NCBI GenBank assembly: GCA_004558825.1
Contig: SFDB01000003.1
Span: 1 to 64,000, forward strand
Direction of reading: 5' to 3'
Origin: Clostridiales bacterium
Lineage (GTDB): Bacteria; Bacillota; Clostridia; Christensenellales; CAG-138
Length of the DNA: 64,000 nt
The notes under the pieces were generated by a model. That model searched no databases. It was not told where the DNA came from and saw nothing but the letters and a program-made list of their open reading frames with translations. This document shows, one piece after another, positions 16,507 through 25,176 of this stretch (positions are counted from its first letter, which is position 1; each line of letters begins with the position of its first letter). Made by a program: the position numbers and the translations under genes.

Positions 16507-17217
16507 ATGAGACTTCAGAAATATCTTGCCGATGCTGGAATAGCATCGCGGCGAAAATGCGAGGAGCTTATCGCGCAGGGGCGAGTATGCGTGAACGGCG
16601 TTGCGGCGCAAATAGGCATGAGCGTCGATGAAAAAGCGGATGAGGTGACGCTTGACGGCAAAAAAGTCGCAATAGAGGAACGCCGCGTCGTAATAATGCT
16701 GAATAAGCCGATCGGGATGGTTTCAACGGCAAACGACCCGCAGGGAAGAAAAACGGTGGCCGACCTTTTTTCGGGGCTTCCGTATCGCGTACACAATATA
16801 GGAAGGCTCGACATAAACTCGGAGGGCCTTTTACTGATGACAAACGACGGCGAGCTTACATATAAGCTGACGCATCCAAAACACATGATAGAAAAAACGT
16901 ATCATGTGATATGCTCGGGAAAACTGTCGGACGAGGAACGCCAAAGGCTTGAGTGTGGTATAGAGCTCGATGACGGTATGACGGCGCCCGCAAAGGTGGA
17001 TGGTGTACAATATGTCGACGGCGAAAAGACGATGTTTTATATAACGATACATGAAGGACGAAACAGGCAGGTCCGCCGCATGGTGTCGTCAGTAGGACAC
17101 GATGTGCTGCGCTTGAGGCGCGTGCAGGTTGGTCCTATAAGGCTCGGCACGCTTAAAAAAGGTGAGTGGCGATACCTTACAGAGAGCGAGATAGAGCAGC
17201 TTTATTCGTGCTTGTAA
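16507..17217 (+). CDS. rluB: Ribosomal RNA pseudouridine synthase RluB/RsuA family
   Basis: 236 residues. N-terminal S4 RNA-binding domain (RLQKYLADAGIASRRKCEELI, residues 1-60) and a pseudouridine synthase domain with catalytic aspartate in GRLDINSEGLLLMTNDGELT and the RQVRRMVSSVGHDVLRLRR motif. It isomerises a uridine in 23S or 16S rRNA; RluB is the likelier assignment for this length in Firmicutes. GGAGG is six bases before the start. It lies 57 bases after dacF in the same orientation and is followed by a terminator. Confidence 0.92.
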   Translation: MRLQKYLADAGIASRRKCEELIAQGRVCVNGVAAQIGMSVDEKADEVTLDGKKVAIEERRVVIMLNKPIGMVSTANDPQGRKTVADLFSGLPYRVHNIGRLDINSEGLLLMTNDGELTYKLTHPKHMIEKTYHVICSGKLSDEERQRLECGIELDDGMTAPAKVDGVQYVDGEKTMFYITIHEGRNRQVRRMVSSVGHDVLRLRRVQVGPIRLGTLKKGEWRYLTESEIEQLYSCL

Positions 17218-17246
17218 TCAAAAGTAAACGGTCGATGATAATGAAA

Positions 17247-17276
17247 CGGCGTTTCTGTTGCGGAACGTCGCTTTTT
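17247..17276 (+). terminator. Terminator after rluB
   Basis: Nine-base stem with wobble pairs: CGGCGTTTC (17247-17255) with GGAACGTCG (17262-17270), followed by C and five T. Confidence 0.8.
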
Positions 17277-17458
17277 CATGCATAAAAACGCATTTGGCAC
17301 AGCGCGAGTCAAGACAGCGACAATGTGATAAGGGAATGAATAAAATATATTGATAAATACTATGCAGGAAAATAGGAGATTAAATAGAATACAAGAAATT
17401 GGGCAAGGATAAAGGTGCTCAGACAGCAAAATATCTTGCGCCAAAAAGGGGGATGAAA

Positions 17459-17794
17459 ATGACATCATATTTGCTCTGTGATGTTGGAACCAGCGGCGAT
17501 TTAATCGCACAGACCGTTTTACTCGGATTGGGTACGGTTTTTGTTGGGCTTATTGCGATTATTGCGATTCTTTCTTTGATTCGTGCGGTAGTATCGGCGT
17601 TAACGCCAAAGAAAAAAGACCATGCCGCTAACGAAACAACCGGTATTGCTACCGCAGACGGCGCCAACATAGCTGACGACAACTTCCTTGAAAGCAACAG
17701 GGACGAAATCACAACTGCTGTGGCAGTGGCTATTGCCGAATATATTGGTAAGGATGTTGAAGGTCTGCGAATTCGCTCAATAAAGCGGGTATAG
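17459..17794 (+). CDS. Na+-pumping decarboxylase gamma-type subunit (OadG-like)
   Basis: 111 residues. One N-terminal membrane helix (IAQTVLLGLGTVFVGLIAIIA) and a polar tail ending in a short conserved helix, the layout of OadG-like subunits that hold the decarboxylase complex together at the membrane. The ATG at 17459 is six bases after AAGGGGG; an ATG at 17453 directly abuts it. It is first of four genes whose products make one Na+-translocating decarboxylase. The sequence outside the helix is poorly conserved, so the identity rests mostly on context. Confidence 0.75.
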   Translation: MTSYLLCDVGTSGDLIAQTVLLGLGTVFVGLIAIIAILSLIRAVVSALTPKKKDHAANETTGIATADGANIADDNFLESNRDEITTAVAVAIAEYIGKDVEGLRIRSIKRV

Positions 17795-17824
17795 CGGGCT
17801 GATTTTTTAGGAGGAAATAAAAGT

Positions 17825-18202
17825 ATGAAAAAATATTTTGTCAACATAAACGGAAACTCGTACGAAGTAGAGGTAGAGGAAATATCTGCAAAAACTGCTG
17901 AGTCCGCAGCACAGCAAAAACCTGCGACACCGAGCATACCTTCAAAGCCTGTCGAGCCGCAAAAGCCTGCTCCCGCAGCGGGTGCAGATGGCACAAAACT
18001 TGAATGCCCAATGCCGGGAACGATAATCGATGTAAAGGTCAAAGCCGGAGACAGTGTGAAAGCGGGAGACGTTATCTGCATACTCGAGGCCATGAAGATG
18101 GAGAATGAAATCCTTGCTCCGTGCGACGGCAGGATGGCCGAAATACGGGCGCAGAGGGGTATGAGCGTTGAATCGGGCGATCTGCTCGCCGTGATTGCTT
18201 AA
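17825..18202 (+). CDS. Biotin carboxyl carrier subunit of the Na+ decarboxylase
   Basis: 125 residues. C-terminal biotinyl domain with the biotinylation motif EAMKMEN; the lysine carries CO2 from the carboxyltransferase to the membrane pump. An N-terminal MKKYFVNINGNSYEVEVEE start and a Pro/Ala-rich linker (residues about 35-55) give a swinging arm. As the alpha subunit downstream has no biotin domain of its own, this separate carrier completes it. GGAGG lies eight bases upstream. Confidence 0.93.
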   Translation: MKKYFVNINGNSYEVEVEEISAKTAESAAQQKPATPSIPSKPVEPQKPAPAAGADGTKLECPMPGTIIDVKVKAGDSVKAGDVICILEAMKMENEILAPCDGRMAEIRAQRGMSVESGDLLAVIA

Positions 18203-18228
18203 GAAGGGATCGCGCAGGAGTAAACACG

Positions 18229-19410
18229 ATGGAAGCGTTGAGGGAATTATTTGGCCGGATGGGATTCGCGGGCATAGTCGAAGAGCCTCTCTGCCTTGTG
18301 ATGATCGCGATAGCGTGCCTGCTTATTTATCTTGCGATAGTAAAAAAGTTCGAGCCGCTGCTGCTTTTGCCGATAGCTTTCGGAATGCTTTTAACGAACA
18401 TACCGGGGAGCGCGATGTATCACCCGGAATTGTTTGCGGGCGCTCATGAGGGCGCGTCGGTTCTAAGGGAATTCGTAAAAGAGGGAGTAACGCCGGGGCT
18501 TATTGACTATCTGTATCTTGGCGTCAAGCTTGGCATATATCCATGCATTATTTTCATGGGTGTGGGCGCTATGACAGATTTTGGGCCGCTTATTGCAAAC
18601 CCCAAGAGCATGCTGCTCGGAGCGGCGGCACAGCTCGGAATATTTGTTGCATTTATTGCCGCTGTGCTTATGGGATTCGAGCCAAATGAAGCCGCGTCAA
18701 TAGGCATAATAGGCGGAGCCGATGGCCCGACCGCCATATTCCTGGCGACAAAGCTTGCCCCGGGTCAGCTTGGTCCGATAGCCGTCGCGGCGTATTCGTA
18801 TATGGCGCTTGTTCCGATGATTCAGCCGCCTATTATGCGTGCCCTTACTACAAAGAAAGAGCGCATGATAGTGATGAAACCGCTTCGCAGTGTAAAAAAA
18901 GTCGAGAAAATCGTGTTCCCTATAGTTGTGACGCTTTTTGTGGCGCTGCTCGTTCCGAGCGCTGCTCCGCTTGTCGGTTCGCTTATGCTGGGCAACCTGT
19001 TCCGTGAAAGCGGCGTGGTCGACAGACTCAGTAAAACCGTGCAAAACGAACTGATAAATATCGTGACGATTCTTTTGGGCATATCGGTTGGTGCCACGGC
19101 TACGGCGGAGACGTTCCTTACGCCTGATACGCTTAAGATATTTGTTATGGGCGTTATTGCATTCGGATTGGGTACAGCCGGCGGAGTGCTTTTTGCAAAG
19201 TTTATGAACCTGTTCTTAAAGAACAAGATAAATCCGCTTATAGGTTCGGCGGGCGTTTCGGCTGTTCCGATGGCGGCAAGGGTATCTCAAACAGTAGGGC
19301 AGAAAGAGAACCCCGGAAACTTCCTGCTCATGCATGCCATGGGTCCGAACGTTGCGGGCGTTATCGGCTCGGCAATAGCGGCAGGAGTGTTGCTGGCCAT
19401 GTTTGGCTGA
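18229..19410 (+). CDS. oadB: Sodium-translocating decarboxylase beta subunit
   Basis: 393 residues, hydrophobic, about ten membrane spans. It decarboxylates carboxybiotin and exports Na+ in exchange. Diagnostic: GGADGPTAIFLATKLAP, the long FGPLIANPKSMLLGAAAQLGIF stretch (residues about 118-139), and IGSAGVSAVPMAARVSQ with HAMGPNVAGVIGSAIAAG at the end. The spacing to the biotin carrier is 26 bases and to the alpha subunit 23. It converts decarboxylation energy into a Na+ gradient. Confidence 0.95.
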   Translation: MEALRELFGRMGFAGIVEEPLCLVMIAIACLLIYLAIVKKFEPLLLLPIAFGMLLTNIPGSAMYHPELFAGAHEGASVLREFVKEGVTPGLIDYLYLGVKLGIYPCIIFMGVGAMTDFGPLIANPKSMLLGAAAQLGIFVAFIAAVLMGFEPNEAASIGIIGGADGPTAIFLATKLAPGQLGPIAVAAYSYMALVPMIQPPIMRALTTKKERMIVMKPLRSVKKVEKIVFPIVVTLFVALLVPSAAPLVGSLMLGNLFRESGVVDRLSKTVQNELINIVTILLGISVGATATAETFLTPDTLKIFVMGVIAFGLGTAGGVLFAKFMNLFLKNKINPLIGSAGVSAVPMAARVSQTVGQKENPGNFLLMHAMGPNVAGVIGSAIAAGVLLAMFG

Positions 19411-19433
19411 TAATTTGTTAAGGAGATTGTCAA

Positions 19434-20840
19434 ATGGCAAAGAAGGTTGGAATTACCGATACCATATTAAGGGATGCGCATCAGTCGCAGGCAGCGACAC
19501 GTATGCGTACCGAGGAGATGCTTCCTGCGTGTGAAGTGCTTGATTCCATGGGGTATTGGTCGCTTGAATGCTGGGGCGGAGCGACTTTTGACAGCTGTAT
19601 CCGCTTTTTGAACGAGGACCCATGGGAGAGGCTGCGTACGCTGAAAAAAGCGCTTCCGCATACGAAGCTGCAGATGCTTTTCAGGGGGCAGAATATACTC
19701 GGCTATAAAAACTATGCGGACGACATAGTTGAGATGTTCTGCCGTAAATCAATCGAAAACGGCATAGATGTAATAAGAATATTTGACGCGCTGAACGATG
19801 TAAGAAACCTCGAAGCTTCGATAAAGTACACGAAGAAATACGGCGGAATATGCGAAGCCGCGCTGAGCTATACGAAGAGCCCCGTACACAGCGAGGAGTA
19901 CTTTGTGAAGCTTGCAAAGGAGTTAGTCCAGATGGGAGCAGATGTCGTATGTATAAAAGATATGGCAAATCTGCTGCTTCCATACGATGCATATTCGCTT
20001 GTAAAACGTCTGAAGGCCGAGATAGATGTGCCGATACATTTGCACACGCATAATACGGCGGGTACGGGCGACATGACAAACCTTATGGCAATAATTGCGG
20101 GAGTTGATATAGTAGACTGTGCGCTTTCGCCGTTGGGCAACGGTACGGCACAGCCCGCTACAGAGTCGCTTGTTGCAACGCTAAAGGGTACTGAGTACGA
20201 TACAGGCCTGGACCTTGAGAAGCTTTCACAGGCGGCAAAGCATTTTGCGAATGTTGCAGAGAGGCTTAAGAAAGACGGTTTTATAAGCGAAAAATCTACA
20301 AAGATAAACCCGAACATACTCATGTATCAGGTTCCCGGGGGAATGCTTTCAAACCTTGTTTCTCAGCTCAAGGAAGCTCATGCCGAGGACAGATATTATG
20401 ATGTTCTTGAAGAAATACCGCGCGTAAGAAAAGACTTTGGCTACCCGCCGCTTGTTACGCCGACGAGCCAGATAGTCGGAACGCAAGCCGTACTCAATGT
20501 AGTGTCGGGCGAACGCTATAAAATGTTCACAAAGGAGTCAAAAGGTGTTTTAGCGGGCGAGTACGGAAAGCTTCCCGGCATAGTAAACGAAGAAGTCAGA
20601 CGTAAGGCGATAGGCGACAGACAGGTGATAACATGCAGACCCGCCGACCTTATTGAACCCGAGTTTGAAAAATGCAAACGTGAAATCGGTGAGCTTGCGA
20701 GATGCGATGAAGACGTGCTCAGCTATGCGCTTTTCCCGCAGGTCGCAAAAAAATTCTTCGAGAACCGCGCCGCATCGGAAAAAAAGCAAGCAGATGAAAA
20801 TATCGTCAAGACGCTCTACGTTGAGGATATGACGAGATAA
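19434..20840 (+). CDS. oadA: Oxaloacetate decarboxylase alpha subunit (carboxyltransferase)
   Basis: 468 residues. HMGL-like TIM barrel: ITDTILRDAHQSQAATRM (metal-binding Asp), LQMLFRGQNILGY, carbamylated-lysine strand CIKDMANLL, metal ligands in PIHLHTHNTAGTGD, then the PYC_OADA conserved domain to about residue 440. It lacks the C-terminal biotin domain, which is supplied by the gene at 17825. It moves the carboxyl group of oxaloacetate (or a close analogue) to biotin. Other family members act on methylmalonyl-CoA, but that branch has a different alpha subunit, so oxaloacetate is favoured. It is last gene before a terminator. Confidence 0.93.
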   Translation: MAKKVGITDTILRDAHQSQAATRMRTEEMLPACEVLDSMGYWSLECWGGATFDSCIRFLNEDPWERLRTLKKALPHTKLQMLFRGQNILGYKNYADDIVEMFCRKSIENGIDVIRIFDALNDVRNLEASIKYTKKYGGICEAALSYTKSPVHSEEYFVKLAKELVQMGADVVCIKDMANLLLPYDAYSLVKRLKAEIDVPIHLHTHNTAGTGDMTNLMAIIAGVDIVDCALSPLGNGTAQPATESLVATLKGTEYDTGLDLEKLSQAAKHFANVAERLKKDGFISEKSTKINPNILMYQVPGGMLSNLVSQLKEAHAEDRYYDVLEEIPRVRKDFGYPPLVTPTSQIVGTQAVLNVVSGERYKMFTKESKGVLAGEYGKLPGIVNEEVRRKAIGDRQVITCRPADLIEPEFEKCKREIGELARCDEDVLSYALFPQVAKKFFENRAASEKKQADENIVKTLYVEDMTR

Positions 20841-20861
20841 AGCGCGATGAGCCAAAATTTG

Positions 20862-20895
20862 AACGGCCGTTATTTTAAAGCGGCCGTTTTAATTT
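20862..20895 (+). terminator. Terminator of the Na+ decarboxylase operon
   Basis: AACGGCCG (20862-20869) and CGGCCGTT (20881-20888) enclose an 11-base loop, followed by TTTTAATTT. Confidence 0.88.
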
Positions 20896-20930
20896 GCGTA
20901 TTTGCCGCATTTGGAATTATATGTATAATA

Positions 20931-21127
20931 CAGCTTGCCGAAAAACCCCGGGGTTGTTAAGGGGCCGCAGCCCCTTAAGTTAATTCCGGCTTTGACGACA
21001 TGTACGTCAAAACGGATGAAAACCCATAGGTTTTCGTACTTTGCGGGTTTTGCCGCCCGGGAGCGAATGCGAGAGGCAGCACACGAGAAGAACTCGAAAA
21101 AGTGGCAGTATGCCACTTTTTCGACAG
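20931..21127 (+). repeat. Intergenic multi-hairpin repeat, full copy 1
   Basis: From CAGCTTG to TCGACAG, 197 bases, sharing nearly all of its sequence with 49412-49607. Contains in order: TTAAGGGG/CCCCTTAA hairpin (20956-20977), TTTGACG/CGTCAAA, GAAAACC/GGTTTTC, a short GCGG/CCGC, and TCGAAAAAGTGG/CCACTTTTTCGA. It begins 36 bases after the oadA operon terminator and accounts for most of the 399-base gap before the next gene. No ORF and no transposase are associated. Confidence 0.88.
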
Positions 21128-21239
21128 TCCGAACAAAACATATGTTGTATTCTGACCTAAGCGATTTAATATGCCGAGCTTTTACACCTAAATATGTTTT
21201 TTTAAATCGAGCATATATATAAATGAACGGAGGCATGCG

Positions 21240-22370
21240 ATGAGCAAGATTAGAGTCATTATTTCAATACTGATGTGCGTGGCGATGGCGCTGTTTTTAT
21301 GCTTTTCGCCGCAGTATATCATCACGGGAACAGACAGGGATCGCGTAGGCGAATGGCTTACGCCGAGCAAAGAGGGATTCACAGGAACGATAAGCGTGTG
21401 GCACATCGTAGGATTCAAACCATATATCGGAGGCGTATCAAATTGGCTGTCAGCACGGGCAAAAACTGTAGAAAAGCGACATTTTGGGGTTTTTATCGAG
21501 GTTGAAGCCATGACGCTTGCAGAATGCGAGGAGCGAATGAAAAACGGGGAATGTGCCGATATGTACTCCTTCCCGTCAGGTTGGTGCGGTAGCTCGATAC
21601 TCCGGCCTATCGGTGCTGTGGTCGCAGATGATATAGACGGCAGATTTTTGAGCACGGGCGTGAGCTCCGGCGAGCAATACGCCGTACCGTACATGTATTC
21701 GGGCTACATGCTTGCGCTTAATACGGCTGTTGCTAACGAGCGCAGTGTCGAGCTGCCGAACGGTGAAACCTTCACGAACGAATGGGTATGCGATGCCGCC
21801 AAGAAAATGAGCTTTGAGCGCGGCAAAAAGCGTGAGCGGGTATATGGCGCGGCAGGAAACAGAACGGTTGCGGCGCTTCTGGGCATTGTTGGTGATGTCG
21901 GGAAGCATGAGCATTTCAGAGCGAACGAAGCGGCAATGACCGTGACAGATATACGCGGCATAGGCGATCTTGAGCGGGCGGCGGCCAACGGGAACGATAT
22001 AAGTATACGGTATTATCCGATAGGTGAGTATACGGATCTGGTCCAATATATCGGCGTGGCGGCGGGTACAGATGAAGCAAAGCTGCCGTACGCGCTTGAA
22101 TTTATTGAGCAGCTTTTTACTGAAAAAGCGCAGGAAAAGCTTGTGCAGATAGGACTTTTCCCGGTGGTTTTGCCCGAAGAAAAATATGTCTTTGAGCAGA
22201 CGTGTGCGGGGTTGCTGTACGAGGCACTTCTTGATACAAGAATACCGAATACTTTTTTACTTAACAGTGCACGCACGGATATCGAAAATGCGGTTGAGAA
22301 CGCGCTTGTGACGGGCGAAACGGATAGGCTTAAGAAAATTGTGGAGAGCTTGCGGCAACAAAAAAAATAG
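21240..22370 (+). CDS. Extracellular solute-binding protein-like, solitary
   Basis: 376 residues. N-terminal hydrophobic segment (ISILMCVAMALFLCF) without a lipobox, then GTISVWHIVGFKPYIGG, ARAKTVEKRHFGVFIEVE and ADMYSFPSGW, which follow the order of family 1 (sugar-type) ABC substrate-binding proteins. The C-terminal half (LPYALEFIEQLFTEKAQEKL) also fits. No permease or ATPase gene is adjacent, and a signal anchor rather than a lipoprotein signal is unusual, so a sensor role or use of a distant permease is possible. GGAGG is six bases before the ATG. Confidence 0.65.
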   Translation: MSKIRVIISILMCVAMALFLCFSPQYIITGTDRDRVGEWLTPSKEGFTGTISVWHIVGFKPYIGGVSNWLSARAKTVEKRHFGVFIEVEAMTLAECEERMKNGECADMYSFPSGWCGSSILRPIGAVVADDIDGRFLSTGVSSGEQYAVPYMYSGYMLALNTAVANERSVELPNGETFTNEWVCDAAKKMSFERGKKRERVYGAAGNRTVAALLGIVGDVGKHEHFRANEAAMTVTDIRGIGDLERAAANGNDISIRYYPIGEYTDLVQYIGVAAGTDEAKLPYALEFIEQLFTEKAQEKLVQIGLFPVVLPEEKYVFEQTCAGLLYEALLDTRIPNTFLLNSARTDIENAVENALVTGETDRLKKIVESLRQQKK

Positions 22371-22424
22371 AGTAAAATAATAAAAAATCAGGTATGAATT
22401 TGATTAGCACGGCAAGGAGGAAAT

Positions 22425-23321
22425 ATGCGAGAAAAGAACGACATATTCAAGCTGCTCGACGGCATGGGAATTAAGCGCGGAGTGTCGATGAAAGAGTATA
22501 CGTCGTTCAAGGTTGGCGGCGATGCGTTTGCTATGGTAGAACCGCGCTGTGCCGAGGACATATGTTATGCTCAGAGGGCGGCGGCAGAATGCGGACTCGA
22601 TGCGGTAACAGTGGGTAACGGCACAAATCTGCTTGTAAGCGACAACGGGATAGATGCGCTTGTTATTCGCATCGGCGAAAAAATGAGTTTAATTGAGATA
22701 GACGGGACGTGCGTGCGAGCAGGAGCGGGAGTGTTGCTCGGGCGACTTTCCAAAAAAACGATTGCTGCCGGACTTATGGGACTTGAGTGGGCATCGGGTA
22801 TACCGGGTACCCTTGGCGGAGCTGTAGCAATGAATGCAGGCGCTTACGGCGGAGAGATAGGCGGACTTGTGAAATGCTTGCGTTGCGTGAGTGACGGTGA
22901 ACCGGTCGAGTATACGCCTTGCGCAGGAGATTTTGGGTATAGAACAAGCACGTTTCGCGCACCTCGCCATATCGTATGCGAGGTAGAACTGGAGCTATTG
23001 CCTGACGATGGGCACGCTGCGGAGCGCATGAACGAATACACGGCGATGCGCAAACAAAAACAGCCGCTTTCATATCCGAGCGCCGGCAGCGTATTCAAAC
23101 GCCCCGAAGGTTTTTTCGCGGGAAAACTGATAGAGGAAGCGGGACTGAAGGGATTATCCATAGGCGGGGCGCAAGTGAGCGAGCTTCATGCAGGCTTCAT
23201 AATAAATACGGGCGGAGCTACCAGCGAAGACGTTTTGTCACTTATCTACATAATACAGAAGCGTGTTTTTGAAATGAGCGGTGTGATGCTCGAAACGGAA
23301 ATACAATATATAGGAGGTTAA
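22425..23321 (+). CDS. murB: UDP-N-acetylmuramate dehydrogenase MurB
   Basis: 298 residues. Reduces UDP-GlcNAc-enolpyruvate to UDP-MurNAc using FAD and NADPH, in cytoplasmic peptidoglycan precursor synthesis. Visible: YTSFKVGGDAFAMVEP, FAD-binding VGNGTNLLVSDNG, GLEWASGIPGTLGGAVAMNAGAYGGEI (read in parts), YRTSTFR and the catalytic serine in PSAGSVFKRP, with GGAQVSELHAGFIIN near the end. This is the type II form without the extra loop. AAGGAGG precedes the ATG, and rapZ follows after five bases. Confidence 0.96.
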   Translation: MREKNDIFKLLDGMGIKRGVSMKEYTSFKVGGDAFAMVEPRCAEDICYAQRAAAECGLDAVTVGNGTNLLVSDNGIDALVIRIGEKMSLIEIDGTCVRAGAGVLLGRLSKKTIAAGLMGLEWASGIPGTLGGAVAMNAGAYGGEIGGLVKCLRCVSDGEPVEYTPCAGDFGYRTSTFRAPRHIVCEVELELLPDDGHAAERMNEYTAMRKQKQPLSYPSAGSVFKRPEGFFAGKLIEEAGLKGLSIGGAQVSELHAGFIINTGGATSEDVLSLIYIIQKRVFEMSGVMLETEIQYIGG

Positions 23322-23326
23322 GCTCG

Positions 23327-24211
23327 ATGTATATCCTTGTAGTTACGGGGCTGTCAGGTGCCGGAAAATCCAACGCACTTAGGACACTTGAAGATCTCGG
23401 ATACTATTGCGTCGATAATCTGCCGGTCGGTCTCGTGCCCGACTTCATACGTTTTTGCTCTCGTCCGGGTCATTCTGTTAATAAAGCGGCGCTTGTTATT
23501 GACAGCAGGGGGAGTGTTTTTAAGACGGACGCGGCACGGCTAATTAACACGCTTAATATGGCGGGACTTGAGTATGAGATATTATTTCTTGACTGCAGCA
23601 ACGAAGCACTCGAAAGGCGGTATAACGAAACGCGCAGACGCCATCCCCTCAGCGATAATGTTAAAGAGGGAATAATGCTCGAACGCGCTATGCTTCAGCC
23701 GATACGCGAAAGGGCGAACTATGTAATAGATACGACAAATCTCAAGCCGTACGAGCTTCACAGGTTTGTCGAGCGCATAAGGGAAGACGAGGATGTCAGT
23801 CCGTTCAAGCTTGTAATATCGAGCTTTGGATATAAACGCGGCACACCGATGGAAGCTGATATAGTGCTCGACATGCGCTTTTCCAAAAACCCATTTTATG
23901 AGCCTGAGCTGAGAGGTATGTCCGGCCTTGACGAGGCGGTGCAAAAATATGTTATGTTGGATGAAACGGTCAGGTTTGTATTTGACGATGTTGAAAACAT
24001 GCTGGACAGGCTTATACCGAAATATATCGAACAGGGAAAGCGAAGGCTTATGGTTGCATTCGGCTGCACGGGCGGCAGACACAGGTCGGTATGCGCGGCT
24101 CACGAGATGTACATACGCATGAAGGACAAGTATTCATGCAGCGTTGTGCATAGAGACTTGCAGCTCGAGGCGGCAGAAATATCCGAACGTTTCGGAGAAA
24201 ATAAGGAGTGA
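23327..24211 (+). CDS. rapZ: RapZ family nucleotide-binding protein (RNase adapter / YvcJ)
   Basis: 294 residues. P-loop GLSGAGKS, second nucleotide motif CVDNLPVGLVPDF, the DMRFSKNPFYEPELRGMSGLD segment and the C-terminal FGCTGGRHRSVCAAHEM. In Bacillus the orthologue YvcJ hydrolyses GTP and affects competence; in Escherichia coli RapZ steers a small RNA to RNase E. The context murB-rapZ-whiA is conserved, but yvcK, which usually stands between rapZ and whiA, is missing: only four bases separate the two here. Confidence 0.95.
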   Translation: MYILVVTGLSGAGKSNALRTLEDLGYYCVDNLPVGLVPDFIRFCSRPGHSVNKAALVIDSRGSVFKTDAARLINTLNMAGLEYEILFLDCSNEALERRYNETRRRHPLSDNVKEGIMLERAMLQPIRERANYVIDTTNLKPYELHRFVERIREDEDVSPFKLVISSFGYKRGTPMEADIVLDMRFSKNPFYEPELRGMSGLDEAVQKYVMLDETVRFVFDDVENMLDRLIPKYIEQGKRRLMVAFGCTGGRHRSVCAAHEMYIRMKDKYSCSVVHRDLQLEAAEISERFGENKE

Positions 24212-24215
24212 AGAA

Positions 24216-25160
24216 GTGTCGTTTTCATCATCGGCGAAGGATGAAATAGCCGCGCAGAGGACGAGCAGCGCCGCGCAGAGGCTGTCCATGCTTGCAGGCT
24301 TAACAAATACGGCGGGGTCTATCACAATTGGCCGTTCAGGCACGGGTGTAAGATATATTACGGAAACATATTCCGTAGGAAAGCTCGTGTCAAGGCTCGC
24401 GTGCGCCATATACGACGTAGATGCAGCTATAGCTGTTCGTGAAAAAGAAGGCATGGGTACACGAAGCGTATCAATCGTACTGTCGGGCGCTGAGTGCGAA
24501 ACGCTCTTGAAGGATACCGGACTGCTTGTTGCGTCCGGCGAAGGGATGATGCTCGGCTCGGGCATACGGCCGAATCTTATAAGCTCCGAAACGAAAAAGC
24601 GGGCGTTTTTGTCGGGCGCTTTTCTCGGCTCAGGATCTATCACGAATCCCGATAAATCGTATCATCTTGAGATTGTGTGCAGAAACGAAGAACTTGCTAA
24701 GAAAATATGCGAGATGATGAATGGATTTGGCTTTAATGCGAAAAGCTTTCAGCGAAAATCGACGAGCGTTGTATATGTCAAGGAGGGCGACAGCATAAGC
24801 GGTTTTCTTGCGCTTATGGGAGCGTCAAACGCTGCGCTGGAGTTTGAGGAAGCGCGTATCTATAAAAGCATAAAGAATAACACGAATAGGATGGTCAACT
24901 ATGAAAACGCCAATCTCGACAAGACGGCACGGGCGGCGGCGGCACAAACGCAGTGTATCGAGCTGATACGCGATGAAATGGGGCTTACAAAGCTTCCCGA
25001 TGCGCTTAGAGAGGTTGCCGAGGTGCGGCTTAACAATCGTGAAGCCACGCTAAACGAGCTTGCGCAGCTTACCGGGATAAGCAAATCGTCGGTGAACTAC
25101 AGACTCGGTAAACTTAAGGAGATTGCCGACGACATACGGCATAAATACGGCGACGTGTAA
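24216..25160 (+). CDS. whiA: DNA-binding protein WhiA
   Basis: 314 residues. N-terminal LAGLIDADG homing-endonuclease-like fold without catalytic residues (LAGLTNTAGSI and FLSGAFLGSGSITNPDKSYHLE) and a C-terminal helix-turn-helix (LPDALREVAEVRLNN, LNELAQLTGISKSSVNYRLGK). Affects division and chromosome segregation in Firmicutes. The GTG at 24216 is chosen: AAGGAG eight bases before it, and homology begins SFSSSAKDE. Longer in-frame starts lie inside rapZ. Confidence 0.95.
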   Translation: MSFSSSAKDEIAAQRTSSAAQRLSMLAGLTNTAGSITIGRSGTGVRYITETYSVGKLVSRLACAIYDVDAAIAVREKEGMGTRSVSIVLSGAECETLLKDTGLLVASGEGMMLGSGIRPNLISSETKKRAFLSGAFLGSGSITNPDKSYHLEIVCRNEELAKKICEMMNGFGFNAKSFQRKSTSVVYVKEGDSISGFLALMGASNAALEFEEARIYKSIKNNTNRMVNYENANLDKTARAAAAQTQCIELIRDEMGLTKLPDALREVAEVRLNNREATLNELAQLTGISKSSVNYRLGKLKEIADDIRHKYGDV

Positions 25161-25176
25161 GTAAGGAGAAGGCAAA

